NCBI RefSeq assembly: GCF_022846615.1
Contig: NZ_AP025637.1
Coordinates: forward strand, 4,055,001 to 4,119,000
Direction: 5' to 3'
Length of the DNA stretch: 64,000 nt
Source of the DNA: Roseomonas fluvialis
Lineage (GTDB): Bacteria; Pseudomonadota; Alphaproteobacteria; Acetobacterales; Acetobacteraceae
The first letter of the stretch is position 1, and every line of letters begins with the position of its first letter. Below the pieces are notes generated by a model that saw only the letters and a program-made list of their open reading frames with translations, was not told where the DNA came from and made no database searches. The translations under genes were made by a program, and so were the position numbers. Of the stretch, positions 1 through 7,953 are shown piece by piece.

Positions 1-628
1 GCTGACGTTCGAAGCAGGCGCGCAGGAAATCGATCGTGCCGCGGATACGCGTGGCCTGGTCCGCCGCCGTGCCGGCGCCCAGGAAGCGCACGCCAGGCCC
101 GAAGAAGGCCGCCGGATCAGCGGCCGAGGTCGTCGCGTCCACGAAGTGGATGCCGCCCACCGCGGCATTCCCGTGCACGGTCAGGTAGTCCCCCATGACG
201 CGCCCGCCATAGGACCAGCCAGCCAGGACCGGCCGCTGTAGGCCAAGCGTGGCGATCACGGCCGCGACGTCGTCCGCCCAGGGCTTGGCCGGCTTGTAGA
301 AGGCATCGCCCTCGGGCTTCGAACTGTCGCCGTGGCCGCGCAGGTCGAAGGTCACCATGCGGTAGCGCTGTGCCAGTGCCGGGTCGCTCACCTGCCGCGC
401 CCAGGACAAATGCGACTGCCAGGACCCGTGGATGAACAGGATCGCAGGGCCTTGCGGGTTGCCCCATTCCTGCACCGACAGCACCACGCCATCCGGGCTG
501 GTGACGGTGTGCGGACGGTAGGGCAGCGTGGGTGCGGCGGTCTGCGCCTGTGCCAGCGCCACGCCCGGCAGGCGCGTGGCGAGTGCCAAGCCTGCCGCGC
601 CAAGGAACGCTCCGCGTCGTGCGACCAT
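1..628 (-). CDS. alpha/beta hydrolase, exported, 3' end outside window
   Basis: This is an alpha/beta-hydrolase-fold enzyme whose C-terminus runs off the left edge; about 209 residues are visible. The start at 628 is chosen because a GGAGG ribosome-binding site lies 8 nt upstream; an in-frame ATG at 643 has no comparable site. The N-terminus has twin arginines at residues 4–5, a hydrophobic stretch and an Ala-rich cleavage region, which suggests Tat or Sec export. The oxyanion-side motif HGSW is followed by the nucleophile elbow GWSYGG with Ser139. The acid and histidine of the triad should lie in the missing part or near it. The substrate cannot be told from the sequence; esterase, lipase or haloperoxidase-like activity are all possible within this fold. 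Confidence 0.85.
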   Translation of the reverse strand, partial: MVARRGAFLGAAGLALATRLPGVALAQAQTAAPTLPYRPHTVTSPDGVVLSVQEWGNPQGPAILFIHGSWQSHLSWARQVSDPALAQRYRMVTFDLRGHGDSSKPEGDAFYKPAKPWADDVAAVIATLGLQRPVLAGWSYGGRVMGDYLTVHGNAAVGGIHFVDATTSAADPAAFFGPGVRFLGAGTAADQATRIRGTIDFLRACFERQ

Positions 629-669
629 GCCCGCTTCCTCCATCCCGTGGCGGAAGCCTAGAGCAATAT

Positions 670-695
670 CCGATCAGCCGGAAACGGCCGATCGG
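670..695. other. GNRA-capped hairpin in the 644–908 intergenic stretch
   Basis: CCGATC and GATCGG flank an inner GCCG/CGGC stem closed by a GAAA tetraloop, giving a stable hairpin with one A·C mismatch. It lies 42 nt upstream of the hydrolase start and about 210 nt beyond the 3' end of the gene at 909–1343. It could be a late terminator for that operon or a 5' leader element. A second CCGATCA copy occurs near 737, which hints at a dispersed intergenic repeat. Nothing else is visible between 644 and 908. Confidence 0.4.
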
Positions 696-908
696 GTGCC
701 CTGCTTCAGAAACCCTTGAGTCTGCAGCACGAAATCCGATCACACCGGGTCAGCGTGACTGGGCCGTGCCGTAGGGCACTGCCGTTCGGGATGGGATCAC
801 AGGCTGCCGCCCCAACACGGTGGCGCGACGGCGACCGTCGCGCCGGCGCAGGCGGGACGCTCGCTCACGGAAATGGCGGCTGGCAGGCCGCGTGTTTCGA
901 CGCAGCCC

Positions 909-1343
909 TCAGCGCCGCCCGCGCGCCTCCTTCGCAACCGGCTGCCGCGCGCGCCGCGTCGCGACCGGTGCGTCGGCGGGACGCACCTGCCTCGCCACGC
1001 CGTGCGGCAGGTCCGCCACGGCGATGCACCGCGCGACGAAGTCGGTGATGCGCCCATCCGGATCGAAGGCCGCGCCCTCCGCCGCCAGCAACGCGCGCTG
1101 CGGCGTGCCATCCGCCCCGGCCTTCGGCACACCCAGCGTCCCGCCCGCCGCCACCGCGCGATGCCACGGCAGCGTGGCGGCCTCGACCGGGTCGAGCATC
1201 GCCAGGATGTACGCCACGTGCCGCGGCGCGACATCGAGATGCGCGCCAACATCGGCGAAACTCACGACACGCCCCGCCGGCACGCTCGCGACGATGCGCA
1301 GCACATCGCCTTTGATGCGCGCGAAGAAGGGCGACTTCGCCAC
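909..1343 (-). CDS. alkyltransferase-like (ATL) DNA repair protein
   Basis: This 144-residue protein has the DNA-binding and active-site region of the O6-alkylguanine-DNA alkyltransferase (MGMT) family. In true alkyltransferases the active site is PCHR; here the motif is PWHR, with Trp60 replacing the acceptor cysteine. That substitution is the hallmark of ATL proteins, which bind O6-alkylguanine without repairing it and hand the lesion to nucleotide excision repair. The winged-helix segment around residues 20–50 is intact. The C-terminus is Arg/Ala-rich and probably disordered. The gene starts 3 nt after the stop of the acyltransferase upstream, so it is the last gene of a four-gene leftward operon. 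Confidence 0.88.
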   Translation of the reverse strand: MAKSPFFARIKGDVLRIVASVPAGRVVSFADVGAHLDVAPRHVAYILAMLDPVEAATLPWHRAVAAGGTLGVPKAGADGTPQRALLAAEGAAFDPDGRITDFVARCIAVADLPHGVARQVRPADAPVATRRARQPVAKEARGRR

Positions 1344-1346
1344 GCG

Positions 1347-2510
1347 CTACGCCTCGCCCTCCGCGCGGAAGGGCGACAGCGTGGCCAGCGCCTCCATCTC
1401 GCGCCGCATCGCCGGGCGTTCCCGGTCCAGGAACTCCGCCACCGCGCGCGACAGCCCTGGATGCGCGATCCAATGCGCGGAAAAGGTCGGCACCGGCAGG
1501 TAGCCGCGCTGGATCTTGTGCTCGCCCTGCGCGCCGGCCTCGACGCGCGGAATGCCGTGCGCGATCGCGAAGTCCATCGCCATGTAGTAACACAGCTCGA
1601 AGTGCAGGAACGGCACGTCCACGGTCGCGCCCCAGTTGCGGCCATAGATCGCGTCGCGGCCCACCAGGTTCAGCGCACCGGCCACCGGTTCGCCGTCGCG
1701 CTCGGCCACCATCAGCACCACCGCATCGCCCAGGCGTTCGCCCAGCAGCGGCCAGAAGCGCCTGGTCAGGTACGCGCTGCGGCCCCATTTCTTGTCGGTG
1801 GTGCTGCGATAGAAGCGGTGGAAGGCATCCCAGTGGCGCGGCGTGATCTCGGCGCCGCGCAGGCAGCGCAGGGTCAGCCCCGCCGCCTGCACGTCGCGCC
1901 GTTCGCGCCGCAGCGCCTTGCGCTTGCGCGACGCCAGCGCACCCAGGAAATCATCGAAGCAGCCATAGCCCTGGTTGGCCCAGTGGAACTGCGTGCCGAT
2001 CCGCTGCAGCCAGCCGGCCTGGCCCAGCGCGGCCCATTCGCCCTCGGTGCAGAAGGTCACGTGTACAGACGACGCGCCCACCGCCTTGCACCCCTGCACC
2101 AGGCCCTGCGCCAGCGCGGCGTAGGGCACCCCGGCATCCGCGCGCAGCAGCAGCCGTGGCCCGGGGACCGGGCTGAACGGCGCGCAGACCTGCAGCTTCG
2201 GATAATAGTCGCCGCCCGCGCGTTCCAGCGCATCGGCCCAGCCATGGTCGAAGACGTATTCGCCCTGGCTGTGGGATTTCGCGTAGCAGGGTGCGCAGGC
2301 CACGAGGAGTCCGCTGTCGTCGCGAAGGGCTGCGTGCTGCGGCAGCCAGCCACGATCAGGCGTGGCGCTGCCGCTATCCTCCAGCGCGCTCAGGAAGGCA
2401 TGGCTGACGAAGGGGTTGTCGCCGCCCGCGCAGGCATCCCAGTCGGCTGCGGGGATCTCCGCGATGGCCGGGTGGAGGCTCAGCGACAGTTCGGCGGATC
2501 CGTCGGGCAT
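1347..2510 (-). CDS. FemAB-like GNAT-fold N-acyltransferase
   Basis: This 387-residue protein matches the PF04339-type family of peptidoglycan-biosynthesis or recognition-like proteins with tandem GNAT folds. Characteristic features are the N-terminal block with NPFVSHAFLSALE, a central block with ASRKRKALRRERR, and a C-terminal block with KIQRGYLPVPTFSAHW. The start at 2510 is preferred because longer versions would run into the RidA gene, whose stop is at 2560. No signal peptide is present. The acceptor substrate is unknown for the family. The gene sits between ridA-like and ATL genes in a tight leftward operon. Confidence 0.82.
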   Translation of the reverse strand: MPDGSAELSLSLHPAIAEIPAADWDACAGGDNPFVSHAFLSALEDSGSATPDRGWLPQHAALRDDSGLLVACAPCYAKSHSQGEYVFDHGWADALERAGGDYYPKLQVCAPFSPVPGPRLLLRADAGVPYAALAQGLVQGCKAVGASSVHVTFCTEGEWAALGQAGWLQRIGTQFHWANQGYGCFDDFLGALASRKRKALRRERRDVQAAGLTLRCLRGAEITPRHWDAFHRFYRSTTDKKWGRSAYLTRRFWPLLGERLGDAVVLMVAERDGEPVAGALNLVGRDAIYGRNWGATVDVPFLHFELCYYMAMDFAIAHGIPRVEAGAQGEHKIQRGYLPVPTFSAHWIAHPGLSRAVAEFLDRERPAMRREMEALATLSPFRAEGEA

Positions 2511-2559
2511 GGGGGCAATGTCGCGCCGTTGCGCCGAAGCGCAAGCGCCCGGCGACGCC

Positions 2560-3027
2560 TCACGCCAGTTCGAACATCCCCTCCACCTCGACCGCCGCAT
2601 CCGCCGGCAGCGAGGGCACGCCGATCGTGCTGCGCGCATGCCGCCCGGCATCGCCGAACACCTCCACCGCCAGGTCCGACGCCCCGTTCATCACCGCCGC
2701 ATGCTGCGTGAACGACGCCGGCGCGGCGATGAACCCGCCCAGGCGCAGCACCCGCGCCACGCGATCCAGGTCCCCACCCGCCGCGGCCTTCAGCTGCGCC
2801 AGCAGGTTGATGAAGCACAGCCGCGCCGCGTCCTTGCCCTGTTCGGGCGTGACCTCGGCGCCGACCTTGCCGGTGAAGGCCACGGCACCGTCGCGCATCG
2901 GGATCTGCCCCGAGATCACCACCAGCTTCCCGCTGACCGTGAAGGGCACGTAGTTGGCGATCGGCGCCGCCGGCGTCGGCAGCGTGATGCCGAGCGCGGT
3001 CAGGCGCGCCTCGATGCGTCCGGCCAT
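2560..3027 (-). CDS. RidA/YjgF family enamine/imine deaminase
   Basis: This 155-residue protein is the long form of the RidA/YjgF/UK114 family, which hydrolyses reactive enamine/imine intermediates from PLP enzymes to 2-ketoacids. The signature region near the C-terminus holds Arg132, which aligns with the carboxylate-binding arginine of RidA, followed by LPADAAVEVE. Subfamily members act as trimers in the cytoplasm. The gene starts 13 nt after the stop of the TSCPD gene and ends 49 nt before the acyltransferase start, so it appears co-transcribed with both. The exact substrate of this subgroup cannot be deduced. Confidence 0.9.
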   Translation of the reverse strand: MAGRIEARLTALGITLPTPAAPIANYVPFTVSGKLVVISGQIPMRDGAVAFTGKVGAEVTPEQGKDAARLCFINLLAQLKAAAGGDLDRVARVLRLGGFIAAPASFTQHAAVMNGASDLAVEVFGDAGRHARSTIGVPSLPADAAVEVEGMFELA

Positions 3028-3040
3028 GGGTCAGTCTCCT

Positions 3041-4540
3041 TCAGGCAGCGTGGCGATAGGACCGCCCGCGCCGCGGCGCCGGCTGCGCCGGCAGGTCGAG
3101 CGGCAGTTGCGGCGGCGCGGCGCTTGTCGGGACGGGCGTCTCCTCCTCGACCGGGTCGGGCAGGTCGCCGCGGCCGAGGTAGTCCAGCGCCAGGCGCCGA
3201 AACGCCCAGTCGAGCACCGAGGTCGCGCGGCCGATCGCGCCATCCCCTTCCACCACTCCGCCCGCGCCGGGGCTGTAGGCATAGGCCTCCACGAAGGCCG
3301 CGAGCGGCACCCCATGCGCGAGGCCGAGCGACACGGCCTGCGCCAGCGCCTCCAGCAGCGCGCGCGCAGACGCACCTTCGCGCGGCAGGCTGAAGGCGAT
3401 CTCGCGCAGGCGGCCGCGGTCGTCCTCGGTCGCGCGCAGAGCCACCCGAAGCCCGCCCACGGCGACGCGCCAGGTGCGCGCGGGCGCGGCCGAGACCGGG
3501 CGCGGCGCGGCACGTCGCGGCGCCTGCGGCGGGGCCGCCACAGCCATCGGCGCCGGCGGGGCCGCATCCAGGAAGGGCATCACGGCGGCTTCCATCGCGG
3601 CCCGCGCGCCGGGTGCGGGCGGGGCCAGCAGGCTCGGCGCCTCCTCCCCCGCGCGTTCGGCGGCGCGGGTCGGACGCAGCGCGAAGCGGCCCTCGGCATC
3701 GCGCACCGGCACCAGGGGGCCGGCCGCAGGCGCAAGGCCCGCGCTCTCGGCCCCGAGCAGCGCCTCGACCGCATCGGCCGGGGTCAGCGCCACGCAGCCC
3801 TCGTGCCGCAGGCCGGGCGAGGCCGCGGCGGCATCCAACGCCGTGCGCGCGGCAGCGGCCAGGCCCGGCACGACGGTTTCGCCCGGCGGCTCCGGCCAGA
3901 TCAGCGCGACCGGGTGCAGCGCGCCGTGGCGGGCCGCGAGACGGCCGGATTCAGCCTCAGCCGCGCCGCGCGTGAGGGCGGCGATGGCGGCGGCGACAGC
4001 CTGCGCCTCCGCGCCGCCATAGGGCAGCCGGAAGGCCGCCAGCAGCCCCGCCAGGTCGGCGAAGCCCAGGCGCAGGCGCGGCGCGCGCCCCTGTCCCAAT
4101 ATGTCCAGCACCCGCACGCCGACCGCCGCGGCCGCCGCATAGCCCGGCGTATCGAAGCCGCCATCGGCATCGAGGAAGGCGGGCAGGTTGAGCACGAAGC
4201 GCGCCTCCTCCCGCCGGTCGCGCCAGACCTCGGCGCCCGGGGCGCCGCGGCGGGCCAGCAACAGGGCGCGCAGCCGGCCGGCCAGCTCGTCGGCCTCCTC
4301 CGGGCTTTCCAGCAGGCCCAGGCGGCGCCCGCGCGTGGTGACGCGCCGGATCCAGCCCTCGGCCAGCGTCGGCAGCGTGACCGGGCCGGTGCCGGGCGCG
4401 AGGCCCGCGATCGCCGCCGCCGCGCCGCCCTCCCAGGCGGCCGGGAGTGCCACCGCGCGCGGCGGCGCATCGGGATCGGCGCCGATCCTCTCGCGCCGAA
4501 GTGCCACGCCATCCCACAGGGTGCCGAGAATGCCTGCCAT
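3041..4540 (-). CDS. TSCPD-domain protein related to class II ribonucleotide reductase, lacking the catalytic core
   Basis: This 499-residue protein is related to the C-terminal TSCPD region of vitamin-B12-dependent ribonucleotide reductase (NrdJ). Residues about 355–455 carry the typical pattern AVSLGLAHGVPL, then GDGAIGRATSVLDWAF, then LDYLGRGDL. The first 300 residues are Ala/Gly-rich and contain VLNLPAFLDADG, reminiscent of reductase barrel segments, but no recognisable catalytic cysteine or glutamate motif was found. A Pro/Ala-rich linker near residues 300–350 joins the two parts. The start at 4540 is the first good ATG; an upstream in-frame extension of 24 residues is possible but overlaps the operator-like sequence. 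Its role is unknown. The gene heads the ridA–acyltransferase–ATL operon. Confidence 0.75.
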   Translation of the reverse strand: MAGILGTLWDGVALRRERIGADPDAPPRAVALPAAWEGGAAAAIAGLAPGTGPVTLPTLAEGWIRRVTTRGRRLGLLESPEEADELAGRLRALLLARRGAPGAEVWRDRREEARFVLNLPAFLDADGGFDTPGYAAAAAVGVRVLDILGQGRAPRLRLGFADLAGLLAAFRLPYGGAEAQAVAAAIAALTRGAAEAESGRLAARHGALHPVALIWPEPPGETVVPGLAAAARTALDAAAASPGLRHEGCVALTPADAVEALLGAESAGLAPAAGPLVPVRDAEGRFALRPTRAAERAGEEAPSLLAPPAPGARAAMEAAVMPFLDAAPPAPMAVAAPPQAPRRAAPRPVSAAPARTWRVAVGGLRVALRATEDDRGRLREIAFSLPREGASARALLEALAQAVSLGLAHGVPLAAFVEAYAYSPGAGGVVEGDGAIGRATSVLDWAFRRLALDYLGRGDLPDPVEEETPVPTSAAPPQLPLDLPAQPAPRRGRSYRHAA

Positions 4541-4574
4541 GGCGCGAAGGCTAGCGGGACTCGGCAGGGCACGG

Positions 4575-4622
4575 AAGCCGCATCTTGTGGGTCGGGCGTC
4601 GCTTACCCCCAATATCCTGTGG
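4575..4622 (-). promoter_or_regulatory. pair of NrdR-box-like 16-mers upstream of the TSCPD gene
   Basis: Two 16-bp sites at 4575–4590 and 4607–4622 resemble the NrdR box consensus ACACWATATMTWGTGT, with about 10 and 12 matches out of 16. Their starts are 32 bp apart, the spacing usual for NrdR box pairs. They lie 35 nt upstream of the TSCPD gene start. The stretch is locally AT-richer than its surroundings, so part of the match could simply reflect a promoter -10 region. This is inference from consensus comparison by eye. Confidence 0.4.
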
Positions 4623-4730
4623 ATAGTCCCGCGGCCCCCTGGCCGGGCGCCGTGGCGCAGGCCGCACTTTGCGCCCGCCCGCGCGCTGTGGCATCACCAC
4701 CCCTCCCGGGATGCCCCCAAGGACGTGGCC

Positions 4731-5090
4731 ATGGCCTTCCTCGACGCCTTCTTCATCCGCCTGAGCAGCCGCCGCGTCGGGCAGGACCGTTTCGGCAACA
4801 CCTATTGGGAGGCGAAGGGCAAGCGCGACGTGCAGGGCCGTCCGATCCGCCGCGTGCTCTATGCCGGCGTTCCGGAAGCCAGCGCCGTGCCGCCCGAATG
4901 GTGGGGCTGGATCCACCACACCACCGCCGCCCCGCTGCCCGAGGACGCGCCCCGCCGCGCCTGGCAGAAGGAGCACCGCCCCAACCTGACCGGCACGCCC
5001 GAGGCCTGGCACCCGCCCGGCCACGATGCCCGCGGCGGCCAGCGCCCGACCACCGCCGGCGACTACGAGGCCTGGACGCCGGGGCGCTGA
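4731..5090 (+). CDS. NDUFA12 family complex I accessory subunit
   Basis: This 119-residue protein belongs to the NDUFA12 (B17.2) family of NADH:ubiquinone oxidoreductase accessory subunits found in alphaproteobacteria and mitochondria. The family hallmarks are G-x-D-x-F-GNTYWEA near residue 20 and the segment RRVLYAG followed by PPEWWGWIHH. It is expected to bind at the peripheral arm of complex I at the cytoplasmic membrane face. The start is the ATG at 4731, in front of MAFLDAFF. It is followed 19 nt later by an mlaD-like gene, an arrangement conserved in many alphaproteobacteria. Confidence 0.93.
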   Translation: MAFLDAFFIRLSSRRVGQDRFGNTYWEAKGKRDVQGRPIRRVLYAGVPEASAVPPEWWGWIHHTTAAPLPEDAPRRAWQKEHRPNLTGTPEAWHPPGHDARGGQRPTTAGDYEAWTPGR

Positions 5091-5109
5091 GCCCCGACAT
5101 CTGACCATC

Positions 5110-5613
5110 ATGCAGAAGCGCAGCCTCGCCGAAATTCTGACCGGCGCCGTCATCCTGGTCGTCGCCGGATGGTTTCTGGTGCATGCCGTGACCGGCAGCG
5201 GGCGATCGCTGGCCGGCGGGCCGGGCATCACCCTCACCGCGCGCTTCGACCGGATCGATGGGCTCGGCGCCGGGGCCGATGTGCGCCTGGCGGGGGTGAA
5301 GATCGGCCAGGTGGTGAGCCAACGGATCGACCCGCAGACCTTCCTGGCCGTGCTGACGCTGCGCGTCGACGCCGGGCTGAACCTGCCCTCCGACAGTTCG
5401 GCCGAGATCCAGAGCGAGAGCCTGCTGGGCGGCAAATACATCGCGCTGGTCCCGGGCGGGTCCGACCGCTTCCTGCGCGACGGCGGGGAGATCACCATCA
5501 CGGCCAGCGCGGTCAGCCTCGAAAGCCTGCTCGGGCGCTTCATCTTCTCGGTCACCGAGATGAACCAGCAGCGTGGCGGGGATGCGCCCGCGCCCCCGGC
5601 CACGCCGCAATGA
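5110..5613 (+). CDS. MlaD-type MCE-domain lipid transport protein
   Basis: This 167-residue protein has one N-terminal transmembrane helix (residues about 8–26) and a single MCE domain (about 37–115). It matches MlaD, the periplasmic hexameric component of the Mla phospholipid transport system that maintains outer-membrane lipid asymmetry. The family patterns DGLGAGADVRLAGVKIG and SLLGGKYIAL are present. No mlaE or mlaF gene is adjacent, so the partners must be elsewhere. The stop overlaps the next start in an ATGA, so translation is probably coupled. Confidence 0.92.
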   Translation: MQKRSLAEILTGAVILVVAGWFLVHAVTGSGRSLAGGPGITLTARFDRIDGLGAGADVRLAGVKIGQVVSQRIDPQTFLAVLTLRVDAGLNLPSDSSAEIQSESLLGGKYIALVPGGSDRFLRDGGEITITASAVSLESLLGRFIFSVTEMNQQRGGDAPAPPATPQ

Positions 5614-5819
5614 CCGCCCCGACCACCTGGCCCGGTGCCGACGGCACCCCGGTGTCGTGCCGCGAGAAGCTCAAGACCCTCGCGGAGAACCACGCCGAGG
5701 CGCGCCAGGTCCTGCAGGACGCCTTCGAGGACGCGGTACTGATGGGCGTGGACGAGGCCGCGATGCGCCGCATCCTGGCCGACCTCGTGGCCGGCCTGGT
5801 CAGCCCGAGGCGCGCGTGA
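5610..5819 (+). CDS. small acidic helical protein, unknown function
   Basis: This 69-residue ORF is recognised only by context. It overlaps the upstream mlaD-like gene by an ATGA and ends in another ATGA shared with the DUF2155 gene, which strongly suggests it is translated. The middle (residues 20–60) is predicted helical and contains a short acidic run around FEDAVLMGVDE. There is no signal peptide, cysteine or membrane segment. No function can be assigned. Confidence 0.65.
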   Translation: MTAPTTWPGADGTPVSCREKLKTLAENHAEARQVLQDAFEDAVLMGVDEAAMRRILADLVAGLVSPRRA

Positions 5820-6202
5820 TGCGCCGCGCACTGGTCGCCCTGGTACTGGCGTCGCTGCCAGCGGCCGCGGTGCTCGCGCCGATTCCCGCGGCGGCGCAGG
5901 ACTGGGTGCCGATGCGCGCCGCGCGGTTGCAGGCGCTCGACAAGGTAACGGCGCGCATCACCATCCTGGAAGCCCGGGTGAACGAGAGCGCCACCTTCGG
6001 CACGCTGTCGATCGCGCTGCGGTCGTGCAACGGCCGCGGGCCCGACGACGTGCCCGACGCCGCCGCCTGGATGGAGATCACCGACAGTCGCGCCGCCCCC
6101 GGCAGCCCGCCCGCCTTCCGCGGCTGGATGTTCGCGAACGCGCCAGGTGTGAGCATGCTGGAGCACCCGGTTTACGACATCCGCGTCCTGGAGTGCCGCT
6201 GA
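5819..6202 (+). CDS. DUF2155 domain secreted protein
   Basis: This 127-residue protein has a Sec-type signal peptide (residues 1–27, ending ...PAAAQ) followed by a DUF2155 domain. Domain features are LQALDKVTARI, the Cys-containing LRSCNGR, and FRGWMFA...LEHPVYDIRVLEC. The two cysteines at the ends of the domain may form a disulfide. The family is periplasmic, alphaproteobacterial and of unknown function; it is often found beside NDUFA12 and MlaD genes, as here. It is the last gene of this rightward cluster and is followed by a hairpin at 6316. Confidence 0.88.
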   Translation: MRRALVALVLASLPAAAVLAPIPAAAQDWVPMRAARLQALDKVTARITILEARVNESATFGTLSIALRSCNGRGPDDVPDAAAWMEITDSRAAPGSPPAFRGWMFANAPGVSMLEHPVYDIRVLECR

Positions 6203-6315
6203 GTCTTCGGCGTGCCCTCAAACGCCGGGCGCGGCGTCCCGCGGCTTGGCTGCGCGCCATGCAGTGTCGGGCCCGGCGCAGCTGACGGTCTGGGCGCGGT
6301 CGCGCCGTGCGCTCC

Positions 6316-6338
6316 CGGATCGTGCAGTGCACGATCCG
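6316..6338. terminator. bidirectional hairpin between convergent genes
   Basis: A perfect 10-bp stem (CGGATCGTGC with GCACGATCCG) closes a 3-nt loop. It lies between the stops of the rightward DUF2155 gene (6202) and the leftward channel gene (6369). There is no clear T-tract, so it may work with Rho or simply as a 3' stabiliser. Confidence 0.6.
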
Positions 6339-6368
6339 CGTCGCTTCCGGTGGTGATGCGGCGCGCCG

Positions 6369-7706
6369 CTACCTGATCGCGAAGAACGACTTCAGCCGCG
6401 CCAGGATGTCCTCGCGCGTCGGCGCCGCCGGCACGGCGCGGGTGCTGCCGGGCGGGGCGCGGTTGCGCGCCTGGCGCGCCGCCATGATGGCCGTTAGACC
6501 CTCGAGCAGCGCCGGGCGCGCGCGCAGTACCGGGTCGATATCCTCGCGCGTCAGCCGGAACGCCAGCGCGTCGGTCACCGCCAGGATGGTCGCGCTGCGC
6601 GGCTGGCCGGTCAGCAGCGACATCTCGCCGAACACCGCGCCGGGATGCAGGCGGTCGACCGGCACCTCCGTCCCGTTCACGTCCGGGATGCGCACCTCGA
6701 GCACGCCCTCGGCCAGCAGGAACAGGCTGTCACCCTGCTCGCCGCGGCGCATCACCACGTCGCGCGGCGCCAGCACCACTTCGGCCATCGCGCGCGCCAG
6801 GCCCTCGCGTTCCTCGGCGGTGAAGGGGCGGAACAGGTCGATGCTGCCCAGCAGCAGCTCGGGCGAGGCCGGGGCGGGCGGCTGCCAGGTGCGGCCGGGG
6901 CCCACCTCGCGCCCGGGCCGGGCGAATTCCATGCCTGCGCGCTGCAGCGCCGCTTGCGCCGCGCCCGCCACGGCGTCGCGCCAGCGCATCTCGGCCCCGT
7001 AGTCCGGTACATGGAAGCGCACCGCGTACATCGCCTGGCCCTGCGCGACATCCACCAGCACCACGTCGGGGTCGAAGTCGGGCTGCGCGCGCCCGGCCTC
7101 CATCGCCGCCCCCAGCAGCAGGCGCCGCGCGCGCGCCGCCGGCACCGTGGCATCGACCGGCACCATCACCTGCGCGCGGTAGCGCCCAGCCGCACCCGAC
7201 CCGTAGACCGCGATGCGATGCCCCGCGATCAGCGAATTGGGCACCACCACCGCGACGCCGTCGCGCGTCACCAGCCGCGTCGATCGCCAGGAGATGCCGG
7301 TGACGCGGCCTGCGCAGCCCTCGGTCGCCTCGATCCAGTCGCCGATGGCGTAGGGCGATTCCATGCCCAGCGCGATGCCCGAGAAGATGTCCCCCAGCGT
7401 GTTGCGCAGCGCGAAGCCCAGCACCGCGATCAGCACGGATGACGTCGCGATCAGCCCGGTCGCCGGCAATTCGAAGACCAGCTGCGTGACCACCACCGCG
7501 GCGGCGAGGAACAGCGCGGCGCCGATCAGGTCGCTCAGCAGCTTCGGGTGATGCGCCAGCAGCAATGCGGCGAGCCGCGCCGCGGTCCAGGCGACGCACA
7601 GCCAGAAGCCGGTGCCGGCGGCAAGGCGCAGCGTCGCCCATGCGCCGTCGGCGGGCAGCAGCACATGCGGCACCAGCATGGCGCAGGCCAGCGCAAAGGG
7701 CGGCAT
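6369..7706 (-). CDS. MscS-type mechanosensitive channel with C-terminal cyclic-nucleotide-binding domain
   Basis: This 445-residue membrane protein combines an MscS channel with a cNMP-binding domain. Two or three hydrophobic helices occupy residues about 1–100. The pore-lining region GFALRNTLGDIFSGIAL and the following MscS beta-domain motif VVVPNSLI are intact. Residues about 310–420 form a cyclic-nucleotide-binding domain with GDSLFLLAEG and the phosphate-binding cassette HPGAVFGEMSLLTGQPRSAT. Channels of this design are gated by cAMP or cGMP as well as tension. The start at 7706 is the only ATG in frame near the first helix, but a longer N-terminus from a non-ATG codon is possible. The gene is divergent from the deacetylase at 7954. 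Confidence 0.92.
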   Translation of the reverse strand: MPPFALACAMLVPHVLLPADGAWATLRLAAGTGFWLCVAWTAARLAALLLAHHPKLLSDLIGAALFLAAAVVVTQLVFELPATGLIATSSVLIAVLGFALRNTLGDIFSGIALGMESPYAIGDWIEATEGCAGRVTGISWRSTRLVTRDGVAVVVPNSLIAGHRIAVYGSGAAGRYRAQVMVPVDATVPAARARRLLLGAAMEAGRAQPDFDPDVVLVDVAQGQAMYAVRFHVPDYGAEMRWRDAVAGAAQAALQRAGMEFARPGREVGPGRTWQPPAPASPELLLGSIDLFRPFTAEEREGLARAMAEVVLAPRDVVMRRGEQGDSLFLLAEGVLEVRIPDVNGTEVPVDRLHPGAVFGEMSLLTGQPRSATILAVTDALAFRLTREDIDPVLRARPALLEGLTAIMAARQARNRAPPGSTRAVPAAPTREDILARLKSFFAIR

Positions 7707-7832
7707 CAGCCGATGGAACGGGATGCGGGTCAGTCGTGGTTCCCCTGCGCGTCTTGGCGATGGCCCGGTGCGCGATGCTAGAGCAGCCGCCGGCCGAGCG
7801 AAACCGCCCCGCCTGATGCCGCCGCGCCGGCT

Positions 7833-7905
7833 TTCTCACGGGCTCGACGCCCGCGTTCTCCGGCGGGCTCGACGCACGCCTTCTCTCGCAGGCTCGACGT
7901 CCGCC
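7833..7905. repeat. three tandem imperfect repeats of about 25 bp
   Basis: Units at 7833–7855, 7856–7880 and 7881–7905 each begin with TTCTC and share the core GGCTCGACG followed by a C/G-rich tail. They lie in the 247-bp divergent region between the channel gene and the deacetylase gene, where an operator would be expected. No other structure was seen in that region. Confidence 0.7.
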
Positions 7906-7953
7906 GCAATTCGCGCGATGCCTGCGCCACAGCACCACGCCGGAGCCGCGCAC

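Noticed and set aside
117..743. 208-codon minus-strand frame overlapping the first hydrolase
   Set aside because: The hydrolase frame on the same strand has a signal peptide, nucleophile elbow and a good ribosome-binding site; this other frame is Arg/Gly-rich without motifs.
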